From an uncultured Lachnospiraceae bacterium (GTDB taxonomy: Bacteria; Bacillota; Clostridia; Lachnospirales; Lachnospiraceae): a DNA stretch of 64,000 nt. The position numbers and the translations under genes were made by a program. How positions within the stretch are numbered: the stretch's first letter is position 1; each line of letters opens with the position of its first letter. This document shows, piece by piece, positions 45,411 to 54,600 of this stretch. The notes under the pieces were generated by a model. That model worked only from the letters and a program-made list of their open reading frames with translations. It had not been told where the DNA came from and made no database searches. The DNA is taken from assembly GCA_934293575.1 (NCBI GenBank), contig CAKQYU010000003.1, positions 62,001 to 126,000 of the forward strand, written 5' to 3'.

Positions 45411-48047
45411 TTACTTGTTTGAGATAGCAGCCTGAGCAGCAGCCAAACGAGCGATTGGTACACGGAATGGTGAACATGATACATAGTCAAGACCAATCTT
45501 GTGGCAGAACTCAACTGATGAAGGATCTCCACCGTGCTCACCACAGATACCAACATGAAGTGATGGGTTAACAGGCTTACCTAACTTAATAGCTGTCTCC
45601 ATTAACTTACCAACACCGGTCTGATCTAACTTAGCAAATGGATCGTTCTCGAAGATCTTAGCATCATAGTAAGCATCTAAGAACTTACCAGCATCATCAC
45701 GAGAGAAACCATATGTCATCTGAGTTAAGTCGTTTGTACCGAAGCAGAAGAAGTCAGCTTCCTTAGCGATTTCATCAGCTGTAAGAGCAGCTCTAGGAAT
45801 CTCGATCATAGTACCAACTTCATAATCTAAATCAATACCAGCAGCAGCGATTTCAGCATCAGCTGTCTCTACAACTACCTTCTTAACATACTTAAGCTCT
45901 TTTACTTCACATACTAACGGAATCATGATTTCTGGCTTAACGTTCCAATCAGCATGTGCTTTCTTAACTTCAATAGCTGCACGGATAACAGCCTTTGTCT
46001 GCATCTTAGCAATTTCAGGATATGTTACAGCAAGACGACATCCACGATGACCCATCATTGGGTTAAACTCATGAAGACTTGCGATAATAGCCTTAATATC
46101 TTCTACTGACTTGCCCTGTGCATCAGCTAACTTCTTAATATCAGCTTCCTCTGTAGGAACGAACTCATGAAGAGGTGGATCCAAGAAACGGATTGTAACA
46201 GGATTTCCTTCAAGTGCCTCGTAAAGAGCCTTGAAATCTCCCTGCTGATATGGAAGAATCTTCTCTAATGCAGCTTCTCTTTCCTCTACTGTATCAGAAC
46301 AGATCATCTCACGGAATGCAGCAATTCTGTCTTCCTCGAAGAACATATGCTCTGTACGGCAAAGACCAATACCTTCAGCACCTAACTCACGAGCTTTCTT
46401 AGCATCAGCAGGTGTATCAGCATTTGTACGTACCTTTAATGTACGGAACTTATCAGCCCAAGCCATAACACGACCGAACTCACCAGCGATCTGAGCGTCA
46501 ACTGTTGGGATATCTCCATCATAGATGTTACCTGTTGTACCATCAATTGAAATGTAATCTCCCTCTTTGAATGTCTTACCAGCTAATGTGAACTGCTTGT
46601 TCTCTTCATCCATGTTGATGTCACCACAACCAGATACACAACAAGTACCCATACCACGAGCAACTACAGCAGCATGTGATGTCATACCACCACGAACTGT
46701 TAAGATACCCTGAGCAGCCTTCATACCTGTAATATCTTCCGGAGATGTCTCAAGACGAACTAAAACAACTCTTTCTCCTTTTTCTTTCCATGCAACTGCG
46801 TCATCAGCTGTAAATACAACCTTACCACAAGCAGCACCAGGAGATGCACCAAGACCCTTACCAATTGGTGTAGCAGCCTTTAATGCAGCAGCATCAAACT
46901 GTGGATGTAATAATGTATCTAAGTTACGAGGATCAATCATAAGAACTGCTTCTTCTTCTGTCTTATGTCCTTCATCTACAAGGTCACAAGCAATCTTTAA
47001 TGCAGCAGGAGCTGTTCTCTTACCGTTACGACACTGTAACATATAGAGCTTCTTGTTCTCAACAGTAAACTCCATATCCTGCATATCATGATAATGATTC
47101 TCTAAGATATCGCAAACTTTAATGAAATCTGCATAAGCTTCTGGGAATTCCTTCTCCATCTGAGCGATTGGCATTGGTGTACGAACACCGGCAACTACGT
47201 CTTCACCCTGAGCATTGATTAAAAACTCACCCATTAACTTGTTCTCACCTGTTGCAGGATCACGAGTAAATGCAACACCTGTACCAGATTCGTTGTTCAA
47301 GTTACCGAATACCATAGGCATTACGTTAACTGCTGTACCCCAAGAATAAGGGATATCGTTATCACGACGGTATACGTTAGCACGTGGGTTATCCCATGAA
47401 CGGAATACAGCCTCAACAGCTAACTTTAACTGCTCTACTGGATCTGAAGGGAAATCAGAACCTAACTGATTCTTGTACTCAGCCTTGAACTGCTCTGCTA
47501 ATTCCTTTAAATCAGCAGCTGTAAGCTCTACGTCATACTGAACACCCTTCTCTTCTTTCATCTTGTCGATAAGCTGCTCGAAATACTTCTTACCAACTTC
47601 CATAACTACGTCAGAGAACATCTGGATGAAACGTCTATATGAATCATATACAAAACGCTCGAATGTTGGATCTGGGTTACCAGCAATCATAGATGCTACA
47701 ACTTCATCATTCAAACCAAGGTTAAGAATGGTATCCATCATACCAGGCATAGATGCTCTGGCACCTGAACGTACAGAAACTAATAAAGGATTTGTTGCAC
47801 TACCAAACTCCTTACCATTAATCTCTTCCATCTTCTTAACACCGTCCATGATCTGAGCCATAATCTCATCATTGATTTTACGGTCATCTTCATAATACTG
47901 TGTACAAGCCTCTGTTGTTACTGTAAATCCCTGTGGCACCGGAAGACCAATACTTGTCATCTCAGCAAGGTTAGCACCTTTTCCACCAAGTAAGTTTCTC
48001 ATGCTCATGTCGCCTTCGCTGAACATATAAACCCATTTGTTTGCCAT
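45411..48047 (-). CDS. ppdK: Pyruvate, phosphate dikinase
   Basis: Interconverts pyruvate, ATP and phosphate with PEP, AMP and pyrophosphate; a glycolytic/gluconeogenic enzyme of anaerobes. 878 residues, full length. The nucleotide-binding domain begins LLGGKGANLAEM. The phospho-His domain has GGMTSHAAVVARGMG, and the PEP-binding C-domain has LCRTEHMFFEEDR and GICGEHGGDPSS. Base composition is somewhat higher in GC-rich codons than its neighbours, as expected of a highly expressed gene. AGGAGG lies 10 bases before the ATG. Confidence 0.98.
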   Translation of the reverse strand: MANKWVYMFSEGDMSMRNLLGGKGANLAEMTSIGLPVPQGFTVTTEACTQYYEDDRKINDEIMAQIMDGVKKMEEINGKEFGSATNPLLVSVRSGARASMPGMMDTILNLGLNDEVVASMIAGNPDPTFERFVYDSYRRFIQMFSDVVMEVGKKYFEQLIDKMKEEKGVQYDVELTAADLKELAEQFKAEYKNQLGSDFPSDPVEQLKLAVEAVFRSWDNPRANVYRRDNDIPYSWGTAVNVMPMVFGNLNNESGTGVAFTRDPATGENKLMGEFLINAQGEDVVAGVRTPMPIAQMEKEFPEAYADFIKVCDILENHYHDMQDMEFTVENKKLYMLQCRNGKRTAPAALKIACDLVDEGHKTEEEAVLMIDPRNLDTLLHPQFDAAALKAATPIGKGLGASPGAACGKVVFTADDAVAWKEKGERVVLVRLETSPEDITGMKAAQGILTVRGGMTSHAAVVARGMGTCCVSGCGDINMDEENKQFTLAGKTFKEGDYISIDGTTGNIYDGDIPTVDAQIAGEFGRVMAWADKFRTLKVRTNADTPADAKKARELGAEGIGLCRTEHMFFEEDRIAAFREMICSDTVEEREAALEKILPYQQGDFKALYEALEGNPVTIRFLDPPLHEFVPTEEADIKKLADAQGKSVEDIKAIIASLHEFNPMMGHRGCRLAVTYPEIAKMQTKAVIRAAIEVKKAHADWNVKPEIMIPLVCEVKELKYVKKVVVETADAEIAAAGIDLDYEVGTMIEIPRAALTADEIAKEADFFCFGTNDLTQMTYGFSRDDAGKFLDAYYDAKIFENDPFAKLDQTGVGKLMETAIKLGKPVNPSLHVGICGEHGGDPSSVEFCHKIGLDYVSCSPFRVPIARLAAAQAAISNK

Positions 48048-48123
48048 TTGTTTTATACCTCCTAAGTACTTAAATTATCTTTACTTGGGTAAATCAGCAT
48101 AATCTACCCACAGTCTGTTTTAT

Positions 48124-48152
48124 ATTATAGCATAAACTGTCTAAAACTCCAA
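48124..48152 (-). promoter_or_regulatory. Predicted ppdK promoter
   Basis: Minus strand: perfect TATAAT (48124-48129) with TGn extension, 17 bases from a weak TTGGAG (48147-48152). Leader about 70 bases. Confidence 0.6.
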
Positions 48153-48237
48153 AGTATTTTTTATAAATTTTATGTAATTTATATATAAAATTTTTATTGG
48201 CAAATTTATGTAGATTGCGGTGCCATCATAAACGAAA

Positions 48238-48378
48238 TGAGACGATATATAAGTTCTTGTAGTTTCAGGTGCTTTGAGCCCACCGGTACTTAATGAGTGC
48301 GAAGCACGAATTTAGTATCCGTTGCGAGGTGAAAGCAGTAAAAGCATGCCTGAACAACATAACTTATATATCGTCTTA
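48238..48378 (+). repeat. Structured repeat element, copy 2 (RNA-like or MITE-like)
   Basis: A 141-bp intergenic element with an 18-bp closing stem (48238-48255 with 48361-48378, 15 bp of it perfect), CAGG:CCTG (48266-48269 with 48349-48352), TGCTT:AAGCA (48270-48274 with 48342-48346), GGTACT:AGTATCC (48285-48290 with 48314-48320, one bulge) and a GTGC/GCAC hairpin (48297-48307). Same order of stems as copy 1 at 3116-3269, with different stem sequences. It lies between the ppdK promoter region and the terminator of the NlpC/P60 gene, opposite in strand to both neighbours. No protein is encoded. Confidence 0.6.
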
Positions 48379-48384
48379 ACATAG

Positions 48385-48423
48385 AAAAAGGGACACCGCA
48401 CTAATTTCTTAGCGCGACATCCC
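48385..48423 (-). terminator. Terminator after the NlpC/P60 gene
   Basis: A 15-bp stem with wobble pairs (48390-48404 with 48409-48423) and a GAAA tetraloop, then TTTTT on the minus strand. Confidence 0.9.
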
Positions 48424-48448
48424 ATTCTAATGTAACATTTTGTTTTTA

Positions 48449-49768
48449 TTAGTTCAAAATACGAACTGCCTTATCAATGTTTGAATAATTATACTGTGAA
48501 ATCTTAATACCGGTCTGTGCATTACTTGCATGAACCACCTGACCATTGCCAATGTAAATAGCAACATGACCGAATCCATGATAGAACAACAAGTCACCCG
48601 GCTGTAAATCACTCAAGCTTACCTGAACACCTGCACCCGCCTGAGAAGCAGCTGTTCTTGGCAATGAATAGCCAAAATTCTTAAATACAGACTGTACAAA
48701 TCCGGAGCAATCTGCACCATTTGTCAAGCTGGTACCACCATATACATATGGGTTACCAACGAACTGACATGCAAAGCTTGCAATCGATGAACCATTACCA
48801 TTTGAAGGTGCTGGTGCTGGCGCCGGTGCCGGTGTAGAAGCCTGTGATGACTGACTGCTATTCGATGTTGTGTTCGATGCTGTACTATTTGACGTTGTTG
48901 TTTTGGAAGAACTTGTCGAACTGCTACTGCTTTGCTGAGCTTTCGCAGCAGCTTCTGCCTCTGCCTGTCTGGCAGCCTCTGCAGCAGCTTCCTCTTCTGC
49001 CTTTCTTCTGGCTTCTTCTTCCGCAATTGCAGCCTCTTCTTCTTCAATCGTAATTGCTGTCTCATACGCATAATCAATACAAACATAATCACTTGAAACA
49101 TATCCAATTGTTTCTGCATCAACCGCAACCTTAACCCAGCCGTCTTCTTCACCAACAACCTCTAACTTATCTCCTTCACCGGATAAAGCAAGAATATTAC
49201 TATCTGTTGATTCTTCTGCACGTATATTCAAGGTATCTGTATTAACCTTTGCCATCTGGTCACAGTTATTTTCAATATAACTTTCTGCAACCGCACCGGA
49301 TAAAATGTAATCATTTTTTACATATCCATATGCGTTACCCGATGAAACCAAAGACCATTCATCTCCCTGTTCCACCAATGTACCAACATTACCATTATAA
49401 AACTTACCGACAACTTCTGAATCCTCTGAAGCCTCTGCACGAATATTCAGATATGTATCAATATTCGCAACAACCTGATTCGATTCAACCTTAGCTTCCT
49501 TGGTATCTACATTATCGGAAACCGGTAAATTATCTTCTGTACTGTCAGTATTCACTGCAACCTCTGTTGTCTCTGTTGTAGTTACCGCTGTTCCTTTTTC
49601 TACGGTATTCACATCAGAAACATTCTTCTGAACTGCTTTACTGACAATCACCTGTGTCTTTGTTACATTATTCTTAACATCTGGATTTGGTACGGTTGAA
49701 ATTCCACCAATCAACATAGACAATGCTGCCACAGTTAATACGGAGCCTCGTACTAAATTCTTTTTCAT
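48449..49768 (-). CDS. NlpC/P60 cell-wall endopeptidase with two SH3 domains
   Basis: 439-residue secreted peptidoglycan hydrolase. Signal peptide (1 to about 25), Thr/Val-rich spacer, two bacterial SH3 domains (about 95-160 and 170-232, both with LNIRAE), a Glu/Ala-rich coiled-coil (about 240-280), a Ser/Thr linker and an APAPAPAP hinge. The NlpC/P60 domain (330-439) has catalytic Cys in ADCSGFV, His in GHVAIYIG and His in VVHASN. It cuts stem peptides. The promoter and WalR-like boxes upstream fit cell-wall control. ATG follows GTGAGGTTAAGTT. Confidence 0.95.
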   Translation of the reverse strand: MKKNLVRGSVLTVAALSMLIGGISTVPNPDVKNNVTKTQVIVSKAVQKNVSDVNTVEKGTAVTTTETTEVAVNTDSTEDNLPVSDNVDTKEAKVESNQVVANIDTYLNIRAEASEDSEVVGKFYNGNVGTLVEQGDEWSLVSSGNAYGYVKNDYILSGAVAESYIENNCDQMAKVNTDTLNIRAEESTDSNILALSGEGDKLEVVGEEDGWVKVAVDAETIGYVSSDYVCIDYAYETAITIEEEEAAIAEEEARRKAEEEAAAEAARQAEAEAAAKAQQSSSSSTSSSKTTTSNSTASNTTSNSSQSSQASTPAPAPAPAPSNGNGSSIASFACQFVGNPYVYGGTSLTNGADCSGFVQSVFKNFGYSLPRTAASQAGAGVQVSLSDLQPGDLLFYHGFGHVAIYIGNGQVVHASNAQTGIKISQYNYSNIDKAVRILN

Positions 49769-49798
49769 AACTTAACCTCACATTCTTTCTTTTGAAAT

Positions 49799-49826
49799 GT
49801 TACAAAAATGTTACAAATCATTTACA
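49799..49826 (-). promoter_or_regulatory. Three tandem WalR-like half-sites
   Basis: On the minus strand TGTAAA (49821-49826), TGTAAC (49810-49815) and TGTAAC (49799-49804), each separated by exactly five bases, matching the WalR consensus TGTWAH-N5-TGTWAH extended by one unit. They lie at about +1 to +27 of the predicted transcript, a position that suggests repression. Confidence 0.6.
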
Positions 49827-49831
49827 ACAAG

Positions 49832-49860
49832 ATAATAACAAACTATAACGATTATGTCAA
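49832..49860 (-). promoter_or_regulatory. Predicted promoter of the NlpC/P60 gene
   Basis: Perfect TTGACA (49855-49860), 17-base spacer, TATTAT (49832-49837) on the minus strand. Confidence 0.75.
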
Positions 49861-49968
49861 CCTCAAATATTATAGTTTTATTTTATCTTTAACTCATGAT
49901 ATTTTAACACTCTTTTTATATTATGTAAACAGCTGAATTGAAAATTTTTATAATATTTTAATAGACAT

Positions 49969-49997
49969 TTGATTTTTATTATGAATTTTTATATAAT
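49969..49997 (+). promoter_or_regulatory. Predicted promoter of the PocR-chemoreceptor gene
   Basis: TTGATT (49969-49974), 17-base spacer, perfect TATAAT (49992-49997); leader about 34 bases. Confidence 0.75.
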
Positions 49998-50037
49998 GTA
50001 AGAAAAATGTAAAGTATTTAGGAGGAGTTATTTTGCT

Positions 50038-50814
50038 ATGGATATTAGGGATTTTTTAGATGAAAAGCAGCTTGATACCATATTAGGAGATTGGTCAACT
50101 GCCACAGGTCTTGCCGCTATCGGTGTTGATGCAAATGGGGAATATTTTACAAAAGAATACAACTTCACAGATTTTTGCATTAAATACACCAGAGGAAGTG
50201 AAGAAGGTCTTCGTCGATGCCAGAAGTGTGATGCAGATTGCACCGGAACCTATTACTGTCATGCAGGTTTAATGGATTTCAGTCGTGATATCATCGTCAA
50301 TGGGGAAAAGGTCGGTGCCATCATCGGTGGACAGGTTCTGCCGGAAGAACCGGACGAAGAGAAATTTAGAGCCATTGCAACGGAATTAGGAGTCGATCCG
50401 GATAGTTACATAGAGGCTTTACACAAGGTTCCTGTACGCTCGGAAAAAGCGATTAAATCAGCTGCACAATTATTGGGCGATGTTATCAACCTGCTGGCAA
50501 ATGACAATTATGCCAAAATGAAAAGCACACAAAAAATTGAGACCATCAGCCAGAATGTGGAAGATGCAGCAAAATTAATTCAGGAAATTAATGAAAAATC
50601 TGTCCAGCTTGATAAAATTGAAAGCAAACAGAACATTCTTTCCTTGAATGCTTCTATCGAAGCGGCACGGGCAGGTGAATCCGGACGTGGTTTTGCCGTT
50701 GTAGCTGCTGAGGTTGGCAAACTGGCTGTCAACTCAGGAGAAATCAACAAATCCATCAAACACTCTTTGAAGGATTTAACCAAAACAATCAAAAAATTAG
50801 AAGACAACAAATAA
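50038..50814 (+). CDS. Soluble PocR-domain mini chemoreceptor
   Basis: 258 residues without membrane segments. The N-terminal PocR sensory domain (about 1-150) has the cysteine set Cys61, Cys64, Cys68 and Cys74 ([16 protein letters not shown]). It is followed directly by a short methyl-accepting signalling hairpin (about 165-255) with the tip [22 protein letters not shown]. There is no HAMP and the coiled-coil is much shorter than in normal receptors. It may signal through CheA or another partner. A GGAGG lies 12 bases before the ATG, a long spacing. It is monocistronic between a promoter and a terminator. Confidence 0.87.
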   Translation: MDIRDFLDEKQLDTILGDWSTATGLAAIGVDANGEYFTKEYNFTDFCIKYTRGSEEGLRRCQKCDADCTGTYYCHAGLMDFSRDIIVNGEKVGAIIGGQVLPEEPDEEKFRAIATELGVDPDSYIEALHKVPVRSEKAIKSAAQLLGDVINLLANDNYAKMKSTQKIETISQNVEDAAKLIQEINEKSVQLDKIESKQNILSLNASIEAARAGESGRGFAVVAAEVGKLAVNSGEINKSIKHSLKDLTKTIKKLEDNK

Positions 50815-50834
50815 TTATTTACATAAGATCATAC

Positions 50835-50875
50835 AAAAAAATGCTTAAGTCTACTTACGACTTAAGCATTTTTTT
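50835..50875. terminator. Bidirectional terminator
   Basis: A perfect 12-bp stem (50840-50851 with 50859-50870) with A- and T-runs; shared by the chemoreceptor and glyS. Confidence 0.93.
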
Positions 50876-50878
50876 GTT

Positions 50879-52276
50879 TTAGTATTCCATTTTCTTTTCA
50901 AAGTATGCTTTCAAATCTTCAATCTTGATTCGCTCCTGTTCCATCGTATCACGGTCACGAACGGTTACTGCTCCATCCTCTTCCGAATCAAAATCATAGG
51001 TTACGCAGAAAGGAGTACCGATTTCATCCTGACGTCTGTAACGCTTACCAATATTACCTCTGTCATCAAATTCACAATTGTAATATTTTGATAACTCAGC
51101 GTAGATTTTTTCTGCACCCTCATTCAACTTCTTTGATAATGGAAGCACACCAATCTTAACCGGTGCCAAAGCCGGATGGAAATGCAAAACGGTACGCATA
51201 TCCGGTTTTTCTTCTGTTCCGATATTCTCCTCATCATATGCTGAACAAAGGAAAGCAAGTGTAACACGGTCTGCACCAAGTGATGGTTCAATAACGTATG
51301 GGATGTATTTGGTCTTCTTTTCATCATCAAAGTAATCCATCGGTTCACCGGATGTATTCTGATGCTGTGTCAAGTCATAATCGGTACGATCCGCAATACC
51401 CCAAAGCTCACCCCATCCAAATGGGAATAAATACTCGATATCGGTAGTTGCTTTACTATAGAAAGATAATTCTTCCTTGTCATGATCTCTGTATCTTGTT
51501 TCTTCCTGATTCATTCCAAGATCCTTTAACCAATCAATACAGAACTGTTTCCAATAAGCAAACCACTCAAGATCCGTATCCGGTTCACAGAAGAATTCCA
51601 ACTCCATCTGTTCAAACTCTCTTGTACGGAAAGTAAAGTTACCCGGTGTAATCTCATTACGGAAGGATTTACCAATCTGACCAATACCAAACGGAATTTT
51701 TTTACGAGATGTTCTTTGTACATTCTTAAAGTTAACAAAAATACCCTGTGCTGTCTCCGGTCTTAAATAGATGGTATTTTTTGCATCCTCGGTAACACCC
51801 TGAAATGTTTTAAACATTAAATTAAACTCACGAATATCGGTGAAGTTATGCTTACCACAGCTTGGACAACAGATGTTATTCTTTTCAATGTAATCTGCCA
51901 TATCTTCATGTGACCATGCATCGACGGAACCCTCTATTGTAATACCATGCTCAGCCATATAATCTTCAATAATCTTATCTGCACGGAAACGCTCATGACA
52001 TTCCTTACAATCCATTAACGGATCAGAGAAACTGCCCAAATGTCCGGAAGCAACCCATGTCTGTGGATTCATTAAAATCGCACAGTCAACACCCACATTG
52101 TATGGATTTTCCTGAATGAATTTTTTCCACCATGCCTTCTTTACGTTGTTTTTTAACTCCACACCAAGATTACCGTAATCCCATGTATTTGCTAATCCAC
52201 CGTAAATTTCCGAACCCGGATAAACAAATCCTCTTGCTTTTGCTAATGCCACAATTTTGTCCATTGTTTTTTCCAT
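50879..52276 (-). CDS. glyS: Glycyl-tRNA synthetase (homodimeric class II)
   Basis: Charges tRNA-Gly. 465 residues; [14 protein letters not shown] motif 1 region, [12 protein letters not shown] and [25 protein letters not shown] (motif 2 region), [12 protein letters not shown] (motif 3), and a C-terminal anticodon-binding domain. [12 protein letters not shown] and CPSCGKHNF form a zinc insertion. ATG follows AGGACAGGAAA. No T-box leader is visible. Last gene of an operon with the lipoprotein and recO-era. Confidence 0.97.
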   Translation of the reverse strand: MEKTMDKIVALAKARGFVYPGSEIYGGLANTWDYGNLGVELKNNVKKAWWKKFIQENPYNVGVDCAILMNPQTWVASGHLGSFSDPLMDCKECHERFRADKIIEDYMAEHGITIEGSVDAWSHEDMADYIEKNNICCPSCGKHNFTDIREFNLMFKTFQGVTEDAKNTIYLRPETAQGIFVNFKNVQRTSRKKIPFGIGQIGKSFRNEITPGNFTFRTREFEQMELEFFCEPDTDLEWFAYWKQFCIDWLKDLGMNQEETRYRDHDKEELSFYSKATTDIEYLFPFGWGELWGIADRTDYDLTQHQNTSGEPMDYFDDEKKTKYIPYVIEPSLGADRVTLAFLCSAYDEENIGTEEKPDMRTVLHFHPALAPVKIGVLPLSKKLNEGAEKIYAELSKYYNCEFDDRGNIGKRYRRQDEIGTPFCVTYDFDSEEDGAVTVRDRDTMEQERIKIEDLKAYFEKKMEY

Positions 52277-52294
52277 TTTCCTGTCCTACCCTTC

Positions 52295-52870
52295 TTATTT
52301 GTAAATAATTACCGCCTTGTCTTTTCCAGACGTTGTAATTACTCCTTTTTTAATCGTTACCTGATCATTATAATAAAGTACATCTTTGTTGAGTACAATA
52401 TCAGTCGCTTCCGATACAATCAATACCTTTGCCTTATCTGTATTCTTAAATTTGGCAACCTTTACCGTCTTTCCATCAGAACCCTTAAATGTTCCCGTCA
52501 ATAAATCTTTATCGACTTCCGAATAGTCTGTCAAAACACAGTCATATGCATTAAATCCGTTATATGCATCTATATTCTTATATTGAATCACAAGTTTAAC
52601 ATTCTTTAAATCATCGTTCAGCAGAGCTTTCTGTTTTACACAATGCCATCCGTTTTCTTTATTGTAAGCATCAATCTGTTCTTTAATATATGTAGTCAAA
52701 TCCTCTGCTTTTACTTTCGTATCCTTAAAATCTTCTACCGCTATCTCTATGATTTTACCGCTTGATTTCACAACCAATGTATTTTTTGAATACTCCTCTG
52801 CGTAATTTGTACAACCGGTACATACTGCCGCAAGCATAAGCATTATAATAATTCCAGAAATTTTTTTCAT
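52295..52870 (-). CDS. Lipoprotein, unknown
   Basis: 191 residues with an N-terminal lipobox (AAVCTGC, Cys at about 20), then a mixed alpha/beta domain with no family I recognise. Exported and lipid-anchored. ATG follows GGGGTGTAAAAT. Placed between recO and glyS. Confidence 0.75.
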   Translation of the reverse strand: MKKISGIIIMLMLAAVCTGCTNYAEEYSKNTLVVKSSGKIIEIAVEDFKDTKVKAEDLTTYIKEQIDAYNKENGWHCVKQKALLNDDLKNVKLVIQYKNIDAYNGFNAYDCVLTDYSEVDKDLLTGTFKGSDGKTVKVAKFKNTDKAKVLIVSEATDIVLNKDVLYYNDQVTIKKGVITTSGKDKAVIIYK

Positions 52871-52925
52871 ATTTTACACCCCGTCTTTCAAGACAATCTT
52901 CAACTCATATATTCTACAAAAGTTT

Positions 52926-53669
52926 TTACGACAATGCAACCAAAATATCCAAGGATTTGAATTTTCTTGGCACATGTTTATTAAAATAGCTTCCTATGAC
53001 CTCATCCATTTCCAGCATTACATCGTCGTTTACCTGAAAAGAGTATAATTTTTTCAAAGACGAACTCATGATATATTGTATGGTATAAATCGTGGATTGA
53101 TGTAAATATTTCACATGGTCAAGCTTTCTGCTGCATTCCGTGCAGACAAAACCGTTTCCCGACAAAAAAAAAGCCGCCAGGTCAGATTGCTTTCCACACA
53201 TACAACATTCAAAAGCAACCATCCCCTCGCCATCATACGTCAATACCTTTAATTCAAAAATTCTTCGAATCAGATGTTTGGAAATTTCCGGTCTACCCAG
53301 TGCTTTTAATGTCACATACAATAAATTTAATATATTGACATCCCCAAATCCATCCACACACAAATATTCCAATACATCACAAAAATAGGTGCCGTAACAG
53401 ATGCCTTCAATATCATTTTTTACATCTAAAAAATACTCTTTAACATCTGCACCGTTTAAGTAGTATGCATCATAACCTTCTGCCAATGAAAATGTTCCAA
53501 AATTAAAAGGTTCGCTCACACCTAAATACGGACTGTTGGGTTTTCTTGCCGCTCTTGCAAAAACCGTTATTTTTCCTCTTTCTTTTGTCAAAATTACCAA
53601 TCGCTTATCATAGTCTCCAACCGGCATACTCGAGAGTATGATTCCGGTCAGATCTACTTTTTCACGCAT
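52926..53669 (-). CDS. recO: DNA repair protein RecO
   Basis: 247 residues. N-terminal OB-fold ([35 protein letters not shown]-like), helical core and a zinc site CCMCGKQ and CTECSRKL. It loads RecA with RecF/RecR on gapped DNA. ATG 53669 follows GGGGGAACCGAAAC; the in-frame start at 53711 lies inside era. Coupled to era by short spacing. Confidence 0.95.
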   Translation of the reverse strand: [247 protein letters not shown]

Positions 53670-53685
53670 GTTTCGGTTCCCCCTT

Positions 53686-54588
53686 TTAATAGTCTTCCTC
53701 TTTGAAGCCATAATTTTTCAACAGGAACTCACTGTCTCTCCAGTCCTTTTTTACCTTAACCCATAACTGTAAATTCACCTTGGCATCTAACAAAGCTTCC
53801 ATATCCATTCTTGCCTGACTTCCAATTTTTTTCAGCATGGAACCTTTCTTTCCGATAATAATTCCTTTATGGGAATCCCGCTCACAGATAATGGTAGCAT
53901 CAATATCAATAATATTTGTTCCGGCACGATCCTTCATCCGGTCAATCACAACCGCAATTCCATGCGGAACTTCCTTGTCCAGACACCGCAGTGCTTTTTC
54001 CCGAATCATTTCTGCCACAATTGCACGCTCCGGCTGGTCGGTAATGGTATCTTCATCATAATATTGCGGTCCCGGTTTCAGACAGGCAAAAATTGATGCA
54101 ATCAAATCATCCGTCCGTACACTTCTTAATGCAGATACCGCAACAATATCCTTAAAGTTGCAGACATCTTTATAGGTATCGATTGCCTCATTCACCACAT
54201 TTTTTTCTACTGTATCAATTTTATTGACAACCAGAATAACCGGTGTTTTTACCTTGTTCAGTTTATCTATGATATAACGCTCTCCGGCACCGATATATGT
54301 TGTCGGCTCCACCAGCCACAAGATGACATCCACCTCATTCAAGGTACTCTCTGCCACATTTAACATATATTCACCCAATTTGTTTTTTGCCTGATTGATA
54401 CCCGGCGTATCCAAAAAAATTATCTGTCCCTGTTCCTTTGTCAGAACCGTCTGAATCCGGTTTCTGGTTGTCTGCGCCTTATTACTTGTTATTGCAATCT
54501 TTTGACCAATCAAATGATTCATAAGTGTTGATTTTCCCACATTCGGTCTCCCGATAATTGTAACAAAGCCTGATTTAAACTGTTTCAT
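53686..54588 (-). CDS. era: GTPase Era
   Basis: 300 residues. GTPase motifs GRPNVGKSTL, DTPG, NKID and the SALR guanine loop; C-terminal KH domain (IIGKKGSMLKKIG) that binds the 3' end of 16S rRNA during small-subunit assembly. ATG follows AAAGGGATGAATAC. Followed closely by recO. Confidence 0.98.
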   Translation of the reverse strand: MKQFKSGFVTIIGRPNVGKSTLMNHLIGQKIAITSNKAQTTRNRIQTVLTKEQGQIIFLDTPGINQAKNKLGEYMLNVAESTLNEVDVILWLVEPTTYIGAGERYIIDKLNKVKTPVILVVNKIDTVEKNVVNEAIDTYKDVCNFKDIVAVSALRSVRTDDLIASIFACLKPGPQYYDEDTITDQPERAIVAEMIREKALRCLDKEVPHGIAVVIDRMKDRAGTNIIDIDATIICERDSHKGIIIGKKGSMLKKIGSQARMDMEALLDAKVNLQLWVKVKKDWRDSEFLLKNYGFKEEDY

Positions 54589-54600
54589 GTATTCATCCCT

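Noticed and set aside
48724..49158. Arg/Gln-rich minus-strand frame inside the NlpC/P60 gene
   Set aside because: It is a +1 shadow of the Glu/Ala and Ser/Thr low-complexity linker.
52277..52294. T-box leader before glyS
   Set aside because: Only 18 bases separate it from the upstream lipoprotein gene.
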